Assembly: GCF_028769735.1 (NCBI RefSeq)
Contig: NC_088171.1
Coordinates: forward strand, 92,860,912-92,924,911
DNA length: 64,000 bases
Direction of reading: 5' to 3'
DNA from: Zonotrichia leucophrys gambelii
Lineage: Eukaryota > Chordata > Aves > Passeriformes > Passerellidae
The notes under the pieces are model-generated. The model saw only the letters and a program-made list of their open reading frames with translations. It searched no databases and was not told the DNA's origin. The position numbers were made by a program, and so were the translations under genes. This document shows, piece by piece, positions 1 to 13,500 of this stretch; position 1 is the stretch's first letter; every line of letters starts with the position of its first letter.

Positions 1-1329
1 CATTTGAGTTGTATGACGCCAAGGCAGGGGCTGAATAATCAGGCACCCTGGCACATTGATAGATTTTTCTGAAACCACAAAAAAGACCCTGGGCTTAGGA
101 ATGCGTTCTGTCACTCCTCTGGTAAGATCCATAGCCGGTAGTATTATCCCTAACCTGTTACGGGGTTAAAAAGAAGGAAAAAACCCTCTTCTTCCTTGTA
201 AACCACATAAAAAATTTTATATGCCTCCTGCCCTCATTCCTCAATGCTCCCCCTCCCCTGCTCACTCTGTCTTCTCTTATGTAAGTGATAAAAAAATTAT
301 AGTGTTTCTCCTGGGCACCAGGAGGTTGAACTGGAAAGTACATTTAAAGATGCCACCTGTTCTCTATTTAGAGCAGATTCTGAATTTCAGCAGATACACT
401 TGTTTCTCAAAAAATGCAGTAAAACAAATTGTACAAGACTCTGCATCTCCTTTCTTCCTCCCTCCCAGGACTTCTCCATCAGGAGTTTTTTATCATCTCC
501 TTCTCCTTCCACCTCAACAGCTCATCCCTGGTAGGATGCACATGGTGATGCTTGTTTCCCACGCTGCTCACTGCAAACATTAAATGGCTGCTGGGATCAC
601 CTTGTTACACCGTTAGGAAACGTGTGGTGCCTCTGAGGGAACACTCACAGCTTCGGGAGCCTGCAGTGGCTTGGTCGAAATGCAAACTGACAACCAGGAG
701 CTGTAGCTCAAGGAGAGGTTCCTCCCCACCGTGCAGCCACCCCTGAACCAGCATGGGAGGTGTTTTCTCTGCTATTTCCAGCTTTGGTGTGAGGAGTCTC
801 CTGAGCTATTTTTATGGTGGATTCTTTTTTTACAGCCTCTGCATGCCCCTCCTGTACACTCTGTGCTGGCTGCCCAAGAGCTGCTGAGTGAGGGACAGAA
901 GGAGGGACGGTGGCCAGGGTGGTGGCATGAGCCAGCAGGACGTGTGACCCACGTGGAGTCTGTGCTACGAAGCGGAGCATGCCTTGGCAGGACTGCCTGG
1001 TCACTGACCCTACACTGGCTCAGATCACTCCTTGGTAAAATATTCCTTTCTGGGAAAGGGTTCTTCAGATCCAGGCTGTCTGGGCTTTGAAACCATATCA
1101 GATTGCTGCTGCTGCTAGGGCCAACACTACTTGGAAGGCAGGTATTCACATGTTTTACAATGTCTTGTTAAAAGGCAATAGGTGTTTCTTCTGGGCGAGT
1201 CTGAGGCTGGGACTACGGGCCCCAGCAGTGTGGCACATGTCGCACGTCCATTACATCAGAGGTTATAAGCTGAAGTGGCCCTCATGGAAAATTCCTAGTA
1301 TGAGAAAGAACTTTAGACCCCAAAATAAA
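1..1329. other. Noncoding sequence, no gene recognised
   Basis: This stretch holds short overlapping open frames on both strands, up to about 125 codons, in moderately GC-rich sequence. None resembles a family I know, and none has a convincing exon layout of a branch-point tract, acceptor and donor around a conserved frame. A short GCT-rich run lies near 1,105-1,117. No other repeat is clear. Confidence 0.5.
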
Positions 1330-1505
1330 AGAGCTATAGAGTCATAAACCCACAGAAAAATTTACATTGGAAGGAACCTTTGGAGGTTCCTCTTGTCACC
1401 TCCTGTCTGGACCAGGGTCAGAGAAGGTTGCTCAGGGTTTCATCTGGTTGAAAAGATGAAACCTCCAAACACAGAGATTTTCCAGCCCATTTGAATCCAT
1501 TTTCC
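1330..1505 (-). mobile_element. CR1 LINE 3'-end fragment, decayed
   Basis: The + strand reads as the reverse complement of a CR1 3' end. It begins with a degraded 'gagtcata' tail unit, followed by 'acattggaaggaacctt', 'tggaggttcctcttgtcacc', a 'ctgtctggaccagggtca' block and 'gaaacctccaaacacagaga'. These appear in the order expected for the CR1 3' untranslated region. Substitutions are many and the tail is reduced to one imperfect unit, so the copy looks old. It is 5'-truncated, as most CR1 copies are. It has no coding capacity and its insertion boundaries are approximate. Confidence 0.75.
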
Positions 1506-4307
1506 CAAAACCAACATGCAATTTTAAGGTATACCTCAGGTCTTCAGGTAGGAGTAGGACCTACTTTACTCCTCTGTTTAGAGAACTACACAGTGCCTCA
1601 GCTGCAAGTATTCAGGTCAGAAGTTACTCCTGTGACTACAGCAAATGAACGTGGCTAAATTCCAGAGGGCTTTCCTAGAGGTTTTACCAAGGCCAGAGGA
1701 CTATAAAGCTCCCAGCTATGAGGACAGTGTGAAAATATGCCCACGTAACAGAATCTGGACTAGCTGTACCTCTTGGATACTCACCAGCCTGCTGTGAGGG
1801 GATCCAAACACTGGATCTTCCACTTGAATTTTTATGAGGTAGGGACAGAGCCTAGACAAATACCCCAAATGGCCCTGCTTGTTTCTTCTACCTACTCCTT
1901 AACACCTGCTCTAGAGACGTCAAGGTTGTACTCCTTCACCTGTGTCCAGGGCTTATTTGTCTGTCTTATCTCATATCAGTATTTCCACTGTTAACTTTAA
2001 TACTCAATTTCCACCTAATTCTTTAAGAGTCAGGGACCTTTAAATGGGAAATACATAGAGGTGTTAGGTGCATAGAGCCTTTGTGTACAGTTTCTGAACT
2101 TAAAGGAATCAATTCCTCAACTCAAAATTACAGAGGACTTTATTAGTTCTTGCTGACTTAAAAAGATCACAAAATATGGTGAGCGCTATCTTTCCTTGGG
2201 AGCAGGGCAGAAAGTTCAAACATCAGGAAGGCAGGACCTCCTATTATCCCACAAGACTCTCACACAGGCCTCTTGTTCAGGAAGCAAGACTTGACCTGAG
2301 AGCTCAGTTTGGAGTCTATCACAAAATTCATAATGAATTCTCAGCCTTGTCACAGTTAAGGGTCTGTCTTGAAAAATTATGGGTTTCAAGTAGCAGGGTA
2401 AATTCACAGTTATGTTACATTTTTAAGAAGAGGTATTCATTTAGCAAAATTTAGCAAGTCTATCAAGTATTTGGTAAGAAAGGAATGAGAATGCCACTTT
2501 ATTGCAGCCAATAAAAGTCCAGCAGCTCTAGAGTGCAAATGATTCACACCCTGATTTGGAAGTGAGATACTTGCATCTTTAGAATTGTGAGTGAATGAGC
2601 AAGTGAAGAGACATCTCAGCAGCAGGGAGAGCAGAGAAGAGCAGCGCTGGCCCATGTCATAGCTAGAGCAGTGAATGCAGAGCTGCCTGCTGAGTGTGTG
2701 CAGTTATTCCAGAGAAAAAAAGACTGGAAGCATTGTGACTGGTGAGCTTACGAGCTCCAGTGTGTGCTGTGTATTGGGAGTTGTGGTGATGGTCCATTTC
2801 CTCCTATGCAGATGTGCACCACAAGGCACCAGAAAAAAAAATATCTTTGTTTGAATTCTTTAAACATGGGTTAACATAAAGAGTCAATCATTTATATCCT
2901 TTGATAAGGAATTGGTATGTGGGCAAAGCTCCATGTTTCCAAAGGGAGTAGGATGAGCAATCAGCTGAATCTGCTGTAGTCATTGGCTCTGTGATTCCCA
3001 CCACAAAATTACTAAGAATCTTATTTGGTGCAATAAATTTTAGTCTTCAAAAATTTACTTTTTTTTTAATGAGAAAGGCAGAGGACCTAAAACCCTCACT
3101 CCTCACCAAACACATGAAACAGTGTCAACATGGAACATATGATCTGATTTCATGGGTGACCTGTGTCTCCTGCAAACACAAACAATCTGAGCCAAACCTT
3201 AGACTCTTTTGAATCCAGCTCATAGCTAATCAACAGAACCCTGGTGATAATCTGTCTCATCCTAAAGCAAATCTCTGATTGGCCAGATTAAATATCCCAG
3301 TCTCTATGTTGATTGCATCTCCATTGATGATAAAGGAATCCTATTTCTGGTTTTAAAATATTAAAAATTACCTTGTCCCAGTAAGAGTCCTATGAATTAG
3401 GGCAGCATCCATTGTGGCAAACTGTGGAGTGCATATCCATAAGGGAATCAGAGGAGAAGGAGGATTTTCACAGTAATTCTCCAGACAAGAGTAGCCACCA
3501 GAGGGAGAGAACATTCAACCCAATGATAGGACACTTTCAAGCTTACAAAAAAAATTGCAATAAAACACAAAGGGTTAAAAAATGAGAATTTACAGAAATA
3601 TGTATTAGATGAACTTCACAGATGCAGAATTAATTTTTGGTTTTGTTACAAAATAAAATAGATGTAGTATCTTTGGAAGATTTAAGAAAAGCATAAACAA
3701 CCCTTAGTGTGTTTTTTCTTGGTAGGTGATCAATTTAAATGTCGAAGGAGACCAATTGGAAAACTATTTTAAAGTGTTAAATTGAACATATTCAAGTGGA
3801 ACTTGTTCTCTTTGTATATTCATGTGTTTTGTATTCTGGCATAATTATTTTAAAACATGACTAAAATACAATGAGTTTTATTAAGACGGCTTTAATAAGG
3901 AGCACAGAAAATGTGTCTGTATGTAATAATAACAATGAGCCTCATATTTTACAGTTTAATTTGCTGGGTCAACATCTAATGCTTTTCCCATTAGCATTGG
4001 TGTGATTTGATGTGGAAAATAATCCCGTTTCCCAACAAACTTTAGGAGATAACAAATATTTAATGACACCCTATGTAGAAACAATAAATAAATTTGAGTT
4101 GCTCTTGGACTCCTGTGGAAAGAGGTTGTGAAAATTTTATAAGTTGGGAATTAATAAATTATAACCTGGTTGTTAAAATGTGAATCACTAAAGACTCTTG
4201 ACACCCTTTTCCTTTCTCTAATTAGAATTTAAAAATAAATAAATGAACAAATAAACTTGTCATGTTTAGTGGCTAACTTACTTTTCTGCACAAGTTACAA
4301 AAGTAAC

Positions 4308-4337
4308 GAAAATATGTGACACAGGTCACATATTTTC
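4308..4337. repeat. 13-bp perfect inverted repeat, 4-base loop
   Basis: The left arm at 4,308-4,320 (gaaaatatgtgac) is the exact reverse complement of the right arm at 4,325-4,337, with loop 'acag'. No function can be assigned. It lies in AT-rich noncoding sequence. Confidence 0.85.
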
Positions 4338-5120
4338 ATTTAAAACTTAGAATTTCTGGAAAGGACAGGAGCATGATAAAGGACCAGCAGGATAAAACAT
4401 AACCCATTTGTAAAAACATGTTGTAACATAAAAAACAATTACCTCAAAAAAATCCTGGAGCCTGCAGATACTTTTAAAATGCTCTACATATTAAGCATTC
4501 ATAAGACTTTTAAAAGCAATTTTCATTTAGTAAAGGACAGTTGTCACAAAACACATCTGTATGTGCCTTTATTTATGAACACTTCACATTCAAATTCAGA
4601 ATGGGTAGAAATAAACAGCATAATGATGGTACAGGGACATTGGTCAAAACGAGATATGTACTGAACATTCTGTGGAGCTCAGACATTTGTCTGGAAAAGA
4701 TGGGAGTTATGCAAATGCCTGCCTGGCTCTAGCAGCCCCCTGGGTCTTCACGTCCATCCGTCTCTGCTGAGCTCTCCCTGGGCCTATGTGGAAGGGCCAT
4801 TGATCTTTCCAGGGCTGTAAGGATTCAGGGATAAACAGAGGGAAAAGGAGGGAGCACAAACTCTTTACCCTCAGAGCAGAATGAAGGCAGGCTTCAGAAG
4901 TAACTGAGTCTGCCCTTGCAAAATCAAAGTCCATAATCTTGTCTGCTTGGCCGCACTTACACAGTCTAGGACAAGATTTGAAGAAATGTGCTAGCAAATA
5001 GCATTAAAGGATGATTGGGTAGGCCTTTCAACTTCCACTTAATGTTATTTTTCATAATCTGGCTAATCCTTGTGGCCATTTGATCATCTCTTGTTCCTCC
5101 TTTCTTCAGTATTTATGACT

Positions 5121-5143
5121 CATGATGTCATCATGACATCATG
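5121..5143. repeat. 23-bp perfect palindrome with paired CRE-like octamers
   Basis: Two 11-base arms flank a single central base at 5,132. The palindrome contains TGATGTCA (5,123-5,130) and its reverse complement TGACATCA (5,134-5,141). Both differ by one transition from the bZIP/CREB consensus TGACGTCA. It could be a bZIP binding site or simply a small inverted duplication. There is no nearby gene to support a regulatory role. Confidence 0.6.
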
Positions 5144-7524
5144 GAAACCTGCTCTACAGCTGAGCAGAACCAGACCTCACTTGCAGTAACCTGTGCCACT
5201 GTCTTTGCGTGTGGGATTACTCGAAATGGTGGCTGCAAGTCTTCTGGCCCTGTGAGGCCAACCCAGACTTTCAGAGTAGATCCTGTTCTGATCTTCCCTT
5301 GCCCTCTCTCTGTGTGGCAGTTCTTAGATCAAGAGGAATATCTGGAGCCATTGGAGAAAAACTGACAACTGGATGCAAATAAAACACCCAAAACATCCCA
5401 AAACATAAAATTTTTGAACCTGTGTTTGTATCATGTCCATTCTTTCTGTAGACATGCAGTCTATTTCAGATATATCTTTTTTATGAAACTAAAAGAGGAG
5501 AAAATATTTTCCCATAGAATTGTTCTGCTTCTGTTACTCATATTATGGTTCTAGTGGTTGCTGTGATTTAAATGATGAGCTGTATGTGATTATTGTTCAG
5601 CTCTGGACAAGATAAATACTCTGCTGTATGTAACAGGAGCATGGAAAAAAAAAATGAGAACCTGTCATGGCTGAACCAATTACCTAAGTAATGGTTGTTC
5701 CTTTTAGTCATATGTTCAGTATCTTTTAGTAACATGCTGGAGCATTTCCTGCTTTTGCATGCATGAGTGCTATCTTAATTCAGTCAGCTGAATTAATGTT
5801 ATTTTCTTTAGAAAACAGATTAGAGAGTTCAAAGACTTCTTGGTTGCCTCAAAATGTTTTCACAGGAGAAGGTAAATGAAAATAGATACTTTCTTGTTCT
5901 AATGAGACTGTAAATAATTTAGGTACTTTGCATCCACATAGACTTCTATTTCCAGACAATTCAGAGAAAAAGTTTAAACCCTTAAAAATTACAGTATGAA
6001 TTAATTTCACATTTGGGGGAAAAATAAGGCTCATTCTTGATGATCCTGCATTGTTTAACTTGCCTTTTTTGTTAAAAATGAAAACATTAACTTTCACATT
6101 TGTCTATATATTTCTCTTTATATATGTCTATATATATGTCTCTTAATTGTGTCTCCCTAGCAAAAAGTCTGTCTCCCACCTGGCCACCCGTTCTTTGTAA
6201 GGGAATAAGGTCTATCGAAATTTCCCAGGAGATATCTGTTGGAAGTACGGTAGAAGGCCATGCTCCTCTGGCTCAGTTCTCACCATTTTTTCTGCCACTA
6301 TAAAATTTGCACACAGTGATCTTTCCAGCAGCTAGCCACTTGTTAAGGAATGTGCACCATCAGTCTGGAGAGCCAGTTCATCACCAGTTTATCATCGCTG
6401 ATGATAATTCTGCCTCCGCAGTGTCCTACAAGGCAGGGCGCAAGACTGAAGGAGCCCCTAATCTCCAACTCATTGCTCCCAGAGTTTAACCATGCCCAAG
6501 CCCTTTCACTGTGCTTGCAATCCCAGCACCCACTTGTACAGATACATCTCCTGAGGTCAGAAGGAAGATTAAAGCTTGTAATGGATCTTGGAAGCTTAAT
6601 TCCTCAGTAAGAGCCCAAGGGAAGGTGGCGTTAAAAGACTTCTGGAATGGCCCTGCATCCCTAGCTAACAGGATGACAAGCAGAGTTGATGGTGTGGGGA
6701 AACTTTAATTTCTGATGCCTATGCTGTTGCCTGTATCGGGTAAGCAGAAGTCCTCCACAAGTGTTAGCAGCTCTTTTCCTCAAACTCAATGATTGATAAA
6801 AATAAGATTAAAAAAATCCGTCATTTCCTAGACTGATTTAAGGAGTAACACTGCTGACCAGAAAAGACTTTAAAAAATATGATTTAAGCCTTACTCGTGT
6901 ATTTCAATTCAAGGATTAATTTTCTTCTCTCACTAGAGGCTTGGTATCACCCTGTTTGCAAAGAGTAATTAAAAAAATTCATTAGTGGGAATGGTAAATT
7001 CTTCTGCCATTTCAGTCAATGTTGTAAGGTAATGTAGCCTGGAGCTTTGCACAGCTTGGCACTTGCTATAAAAGAGGGCATTTCTAATAAGATTTACATT
7101 TATTAAGACTACTGTGGCTGCTCCAATCTTGATCTTCTTGAAGCTAAAGGGAGAATTCTTACTGACTTGACACAGAATCTGACCCAAACAGCAGGAGAAT
7201 TCAAAATAAAAAACAATCTTATAGCATCCCTCATTTTACTGGGATAAGAAATAACTTTAAATCAGCATTTTTTCCCACCATTTTTTCTTACTCAGATATA
7301 CAATACAAATGATCATTCACCCATGGAAACACTTGGTTGGCATGGTTATTTTAAAATAAATCGCCTTAAAATAAGTTAGGTCTGTACAAAGCAGATATGA
7401 TACAAGACACAAGCAAAGATACTTGATTTAGGACAAGTGCCTGGGCAAAATACTGTTTTCTTCTAGCAGCTGGCCAAAGCTCTGTAACTTTGATGGGGGA
7501 AAGAAATGCAACAAGTGTTTAGGC

Positions 7525-7565
7525 TATATAGTATAGGCACTATACTATAGTGCCTATACTATATA
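7525..7565. repeat. 41-bp perfect palindrome
   Basis: The left arm at 7,525-7,544 (tatatagtataggcactata) is the exact reverse complement of the right arm at 7,546-7,565, with one unpaired base at 7,545. Pairing stops abruptly at both ends. The near-zero spacer suits a cruciform or a template-switch inverted duplication. It does not suit a microRNA precursor, which needs a loop of several bases. Confidence 0.95.
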
Positions 7566-10500
7566 TAAATATAACTCAGTTTGACCCTATCTACACAGTT
7601 ATGCCTCACAGGGAAAACTTTTATGTTAGGGATCCAAATACAAGTATCAGAGAAAGATGTGATCACGTGGAATTCTCTAAGCCATGGCCTTCTTCCTCAA
7701 TAAGAAGAACAGATTTTAAGGCTGAATCACTCTAATCAGCACACAAGTTAAACCAGAATCTCACACCTAATCAGATAAGTATAGTAGACATTGTGGAAAG
7801 GGTCAGCTGCTGAGGTGCTCCATTGCCTTAGCTTGATGTGGTCATCATAACTTCGTAATATTTATTTAAGTTGAAAAGAACTTACTTTGTGATGTTCTTT
7901 CAAAGAATTTGCCTTTTCCAGCCAATAGACTCCATATGAAGCTGCCCAGTTTTCTTAAAACTAAAAGACTTTGCATGCTGAATTTACTCACATTTTTAGA
8001 GAAGACAGAAAGTAAGGATATCAGTTGACTCTGGAGCAAGTCAGAATATTTCTTCTGCTGATGTAAATTGATTGTCACTGCCTGAAATGTCTTTTTTCTT
8101 ATGGTATTGGCTTGTAAGAAGTAGAAGAATTCAGTGTGTCACTTTCACTCCCCTTTCTCTCAGATAAAGACCGTCAGGTACTTTCAGGGAGCCTTATTGT
8201 TATTACCATAGGTAAGTAAGGGACCAAAAAAACTGATCAAGTTCATCTGCACCATTTATTAATTACTTGGCATCCAGCATTTAATTTTTCCTAAATTATT
8301 TTCTAGCTTTGGGACTTGTACAGAAATGCATGCAACACTGAACATACAGTACCTCACAGAGTATTCAACATGCAGTAAAGGAGAAGAGCAATCAGAGGCA
8401 TCATTGGAGCTAAACACTGGGTTTTATAGAGGCAAATATGTATAAATAATTGTTTTAAGTATCCCAAGTCTTTCTGCATGAAGGCCTATTTTTCACTCTG
8501 AGTAAAATAGCCAGACTGGTATCTGCTCATGAGCCAAGTCACACACTTTTATTTCTATTGTGAACAAGAAAGAGCTTACAAACAAAGATTTAATTCTTTA
8601 GCTGAATAAATAGTTTCTTGGCAGCAATTATAAGGGGCTCAAAATGCCTATTATGCTTTGATTATAATTATAATTCTCACTGAGTCATCAGCTTCTATAG
8701 CAAGGACTGGTATTTTTTAATAATGAAGAACTGAATTTTTAGCCTTGAAGAGCTGTCTGCCCAGGACTGCAGAAATACATTAAGCATACAGCTAATATGA
8801 ATGGGTGTTCTTCTGCACTGCCAGTATTATTGTATAGCTGGGGAAAAGGAAGTATGTCTATAAATGAGTAAGCTGCTTATAGCAAATACATAATATCATT
8901 GTTAACTTTGTTTCCAAATTATCTATGGATGCCATCTTGGGATGCTTTTGGAAAAATTACCAGTCTTTTAAGGTATTCCCTTAGCTCTTTTTCTCTGTAT
9001 CTGTTGTGCTCTTTCTGACTTGAGTTGCCCAGACACTCCACTAAATGCAAGGAAGATTAGTCTGGCAGATCTGCTCTAGTCCTGTGGGCACAGCCACTTT
9101 CAGAAACCCCAGCAGTCAGGCAAATGCTTGAGGAAATGGTCAAGATTGATACCTGGCTGTCACCATGGCAAATATTAATGGAAGTCTTTAGAAGGCAACG
9201 TTTTAACTTTAGCCAGCTGGCATTTTTCAGCACATTTCTGTCAAATAACTCCATAGCTGCTGCATCTGAGACACTGCAGTGTTGCCACAACCTCACTGAC
9301 AGCTTTTAGGAAGCACTTGAGTTCTGAAACAGCTTGAACAGTATCCAGGAAAGTTGGGAACCCCAGGAAATGCATTAGTTCTTTGTCTCTCTTTTAAAAT
9401 AACATTGGATTGACATTAAAAACAACATTCTTTCTAGAGTCACAGTGTTAGACTGTGGCCTCAAGCCATGACCATCATTGGCTATGAAGCAGAGAAGGAT
9501 CAGCATGAGTAGACCTGGAAGCTGTGTTATTAAAGGAATCTGATCAGCTGATCCAATATGTCTCTTGGAGATTCAGAGCAGAACATACAAGAATGCTTTG
9601 TGCCAAATCAGTAATTAACTCTCACCTACTCCATCTCACCAGACCTCTTTTAGGAAACAACAGGGACAGCAGTGCTACTACTCTTGCATTTTTTTACTTG
9701 GACACTGCACAAAGGCATGCAAGTCCCTGCCCCAGTGCTTCTTGGAGCCAAAAGTGGCTTCCAGCAAATCCCAGAAGGAAGGATCTTTGCATCTCCTCTC
9801 TCTCCAGCCCCCCTCTCATACAAATGTATGCACAATCAGGTCTTCATTTAATGGGAGTTGAATTTACAGCACATTAAAACAGTGTGTGGTTTGTTCAGAA
9901 AGTGTTAATACGGATTTAATTAGCTTGATCTTGCTTTCTGTGCTAAAGCTGAGTATGTTTAAATTATTTTGTGACATTTCTTCTCTATTTGTTTTGTATG
10001 TATCATAAATAATAATACAATAAGTTTTCAGATGTCTTTTCTGGTGGCTATTAGGCTGTGAAGCAAAATGGGAGTGCTCAGAGGAAGACCAACAATAACT
10101 TTATTGTTACAGTATGTTTAATTCCAAACAAATCTGAAATATAGATGACCTTACAAATATTAATCCTTTCACACATCTGGGAAATGCTGACACTTTTTGC
10201 ATATGTCTGTTATGAAAACAAGTTCAGAAAAGCACAAGACAACTAAATGGGACAGATACCCATTTAACCTTACCTGGTCTGCCAAAATGTGAATGAGTAG
10301 TCAAGGCTAGTTGTGCCAGCTCCTTTTAGTGGAAAGCTAATATAACCTCTGTGATCAGCTGCACTAGCCCAAGGAAAGGGCAAGAACACATGGCCAGGAT
10401 CTAAGAATCATGGGAAAACTCTTCTTCAGGGCTTTGGATTATTTTAAGCCAGCTCTAAAACCTCATCTCTAGTTATAGCTAGAGAAGTCCCTTGTTCCAG

Positions 10501-13500
10501 TTTCAGGTGTGCTTTACATTTTAACCCCTTACAAGTCCCTTATATTTAACTCTGCAAATTAAGACAAAACAATATCAGGCAGATCACTTGAGAGGTTTGA
10601 TATTTATAAACATAACATTTCATTTCCTATTTCTTTGTAGATAAGAAGAACAAAAAGGTATTATCAGTATAATGTTGCTCAGCAATTATGGAGTGGATGT
10701 TGACCAGCTAAAAAGACTTTGATATTCCAAATAGAATCAAACTTACAGCAGGAAAATTGAGAAAAAGTGAAAAAAAAAAAGAGGAGATATACTGAGAAGA
10801 CTTGACATTAGCAGAGCTGAAATAAAATGAAACCCTTTGAACTGAAGAGCTTTCTGCTCTCAAAATCTACCAACATCTCACTGGTTCCATGTTGAAACAA
10901 CAGGGAATTTCAGTGACCTGTGTTACACCCAAAGGATAAGCAATTCTGAAATACCCTGTGTGGGCTCAGTAAAACAGCAGCATTCTTGGCCTGGGAAAAG
11001 CCAGTCCAGTGCTGCTACAGGGTTACAAGGAAGGAAGAAAGAGTTCTTTTTGGGGATACCACTAAGATTGAATTTGTCATTCTCAGGGAAGTACTATAGT
11101 AATAGACTGATTACTAAAACTCAAAGAAACTGATTGAAAAATCCCTAAAATATTGGCACATAATTTGACACAAAAAATATAAGTCTTGAGACTTACAGCA
11201 AGCAGTATTGAAAGTTACCAGAGGAGAGATTACAGAAAGTGCAAATTCTAAAAAAAGCAGAAAGGTAATCTACAAATATATTGTCATGTAAAGAAGAAAG
11301 AAGTTCATTTTTTTAATAGGTTTTTTTGTTTAAATAGGTATCCATTCTGAAAAAATTCTATAGGAATGACCTCAATGAAAGGTCAATCAAAATGGAACTC
11401 AGGAAGAATGAAGAACATAAATAATGGATATAAATATATATACAATTTATTTAGTTACATCCAATAAAAGGTGTATGTCAGTGTTTACCTAAGAGCACTG
11501 TGTAGACAAACTATAGGGAAAAAACATTTTTGTTTTTACTTTCATTAAAGTTTTTGGAGGCATATATTAGACTCCAATATTTCACTCAGGTTCTAAAAAG
11601 ACAAACCTCTGTTTGATATTAAGCTAAATCTAAATTAATTTTTTTTAAAAAATCAGCTTTTTTAAAATCTAAATTTTAATGAGAAAATTTGAGCCTTGGT
11701 AAGTCAGAGCAGTAAGTATTAACATAGTACTTCATCAGAAATTCACTGTCTCCTACTTGATCAAACCAGGCTGACCAAGCTGGTGTTCATTTCACACTAC
11801 ACTTCATCAGATGTTGAAACTGGTGTTTTTTCACCTGCACACCAGAGGGAACACAGTGACAGCGACCTTAGCCAAGGGTTGGTTTCTCACAGCACTACCA
11901 CAGTGCACTGTGCGAGTTCAGGGCATGACCAGGCATCCATGATCAGGAGAGCCTGGAGGCATCAAGGGAACCCGTTGGTTTTCAGGGTGCTTTGGTGAGG
12001 AACTCTGCCCACAGGCAGCCTCTTCTTCCAGAGTCCCTAGTTTGTGGAAAAGAATTGGAGGAAACTGACTGTGTATCTGCCACCAAGGGCTGTGTTTTGA
12101 CATTCCAACGCCATCACCCAAGTCCTTTTGCATTTTTAAAGACTGTCCTGTATTTGTGGCAAGGGTGCACCCTCTAGACACTAGCCCAGCCCATGGCTTG
12201 TTCTACAGCATGGGACAAACAAGATAGGAAACCATGGACTTGGAACAATTATCTACTTCCCATAAACAAGAGAACTTTCCCAAGGTTATTGTTGTGTTCT
12301 AAATACAGCTCAGAGCAGGGGAATTTCATGCTGTATTTGATTAACTTTGATACTCAATATTCAGGTTATTGTGCTGCCTAGTGCATTGTGGAAGTAACAC
12401 TTCATACTGTATTGCAGGTAAATCCATGGAAATATATTTATTCTCATATTAAAAAATTCATTATTGGCCTAAAATCAGGACATTCATAATTTGAAGTTTC
12501 TGTTTATTTCCTTGGGCTCTGAATTCAGTTGCTATGATGAAGCTTTTTCTAACCTGCCACTAATGTTATTGACAGTTGACCCTTTATCTTTGTGTCTTCC
12601 CACCTCCTTGCTCAGACAACAATTTCTCCTTTGCTTCACGAGTCTCTACTCTTGGAGACACCTTTTTCCCTGGTACTTAGCTTTGAAGCTAAGTGTGTCC
12701 CTGGGGATGTTCATCTGATGTACTCAACAGAAGAAGTCTAGCACTCTGTGAAACTTCGATGCCTTTGGGTTTCACTGAGATCCAAGTTAGTTTCTAAGAT
12801 TCATTAACCTTTTTACAGGGACTTGGTCCTGTCATAAAAACCCAAACCACTGCTTACTTTCATTATCAAGGAACACAGGAACCCAATGGCTTCATGACAT
12901 TTTCACAGAAAATGTTTGTAGTGATAGTTTCTAAATTCAAGTAATCTACAAGCCTTGTAGGAAACTCTGGGGATGTGCATACATGCAAATCATATACAGA
13001 AAAACTTTCTGGCTACATATAATACTCTTAGATTTGTTTTGTTTTAGCCTTAGGTCTTGAATTATCTGCAGTATTGTATGAGTTTTAACTTACTTTTAGC
13101 AATTTTGCTTAAAGCTGTCTCTCCTACAGCACAAAAGTTGTCACATGGTTTCATTTTATCTGCTGTGTGCACACATTTTGCCGTTTTTGGTGTATCTTTC
13201 AAAATCAGCTATTCCAATAAGTACTGTATCATTTATGTTTGACTCATTAACTATGCAGACATTTCTGTTTCACTTGGTTTTGCTCTTAGTAAAAAAAATG
13301 TTTTATCAAAATGGTAAAGCTGAGCAAATAATTTACATCAAGCACTTTATCTTCCTTCTCCTTCTGGGAAATCATTGACCAGATTGCACCTATTTCTCAA
13401 TTATTAATTATTTATACCTTTCCAACATCAATTAATTAATTTATTATTATATGGATTAATTACAGATATCCTAAACAGAAATTAATTTCCTTCCCTCTAT

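Larger units (their letters stand above)
1506..7524. other. AT-rich noncoding sequence
   Basis: No coding exon is recognisable here; the longest open frames are under 100 codons and unrelated to known proteins. The interval is AT-rich, most clearly at 3.5-4.5 kb. It contains hairpins annotated separately at 4,308-4,337 and 5,121-5,143, plus a 9-bp inverted repeat at 5,775-5,796 with a 4-base loop. A TATATGTC-like low-complexity stretch lies at about 6,100-6,145, and AAAT-type runs occur near 4,225-4,255. The stretch at 3,940-4,070 has TAAT-type homeodomain-like motifs and could be a conserved noncoding element, but that is only a guess. Confidence 0.5.

Noticed and set aside
7525..7565. Palindrome as a microRNA precursor
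   Set aside because: It has a one-base loop, a perfect stem and only 41 bp in total. Drosha/Dicer precursors have a larger loop and a longer stem with mismatches.
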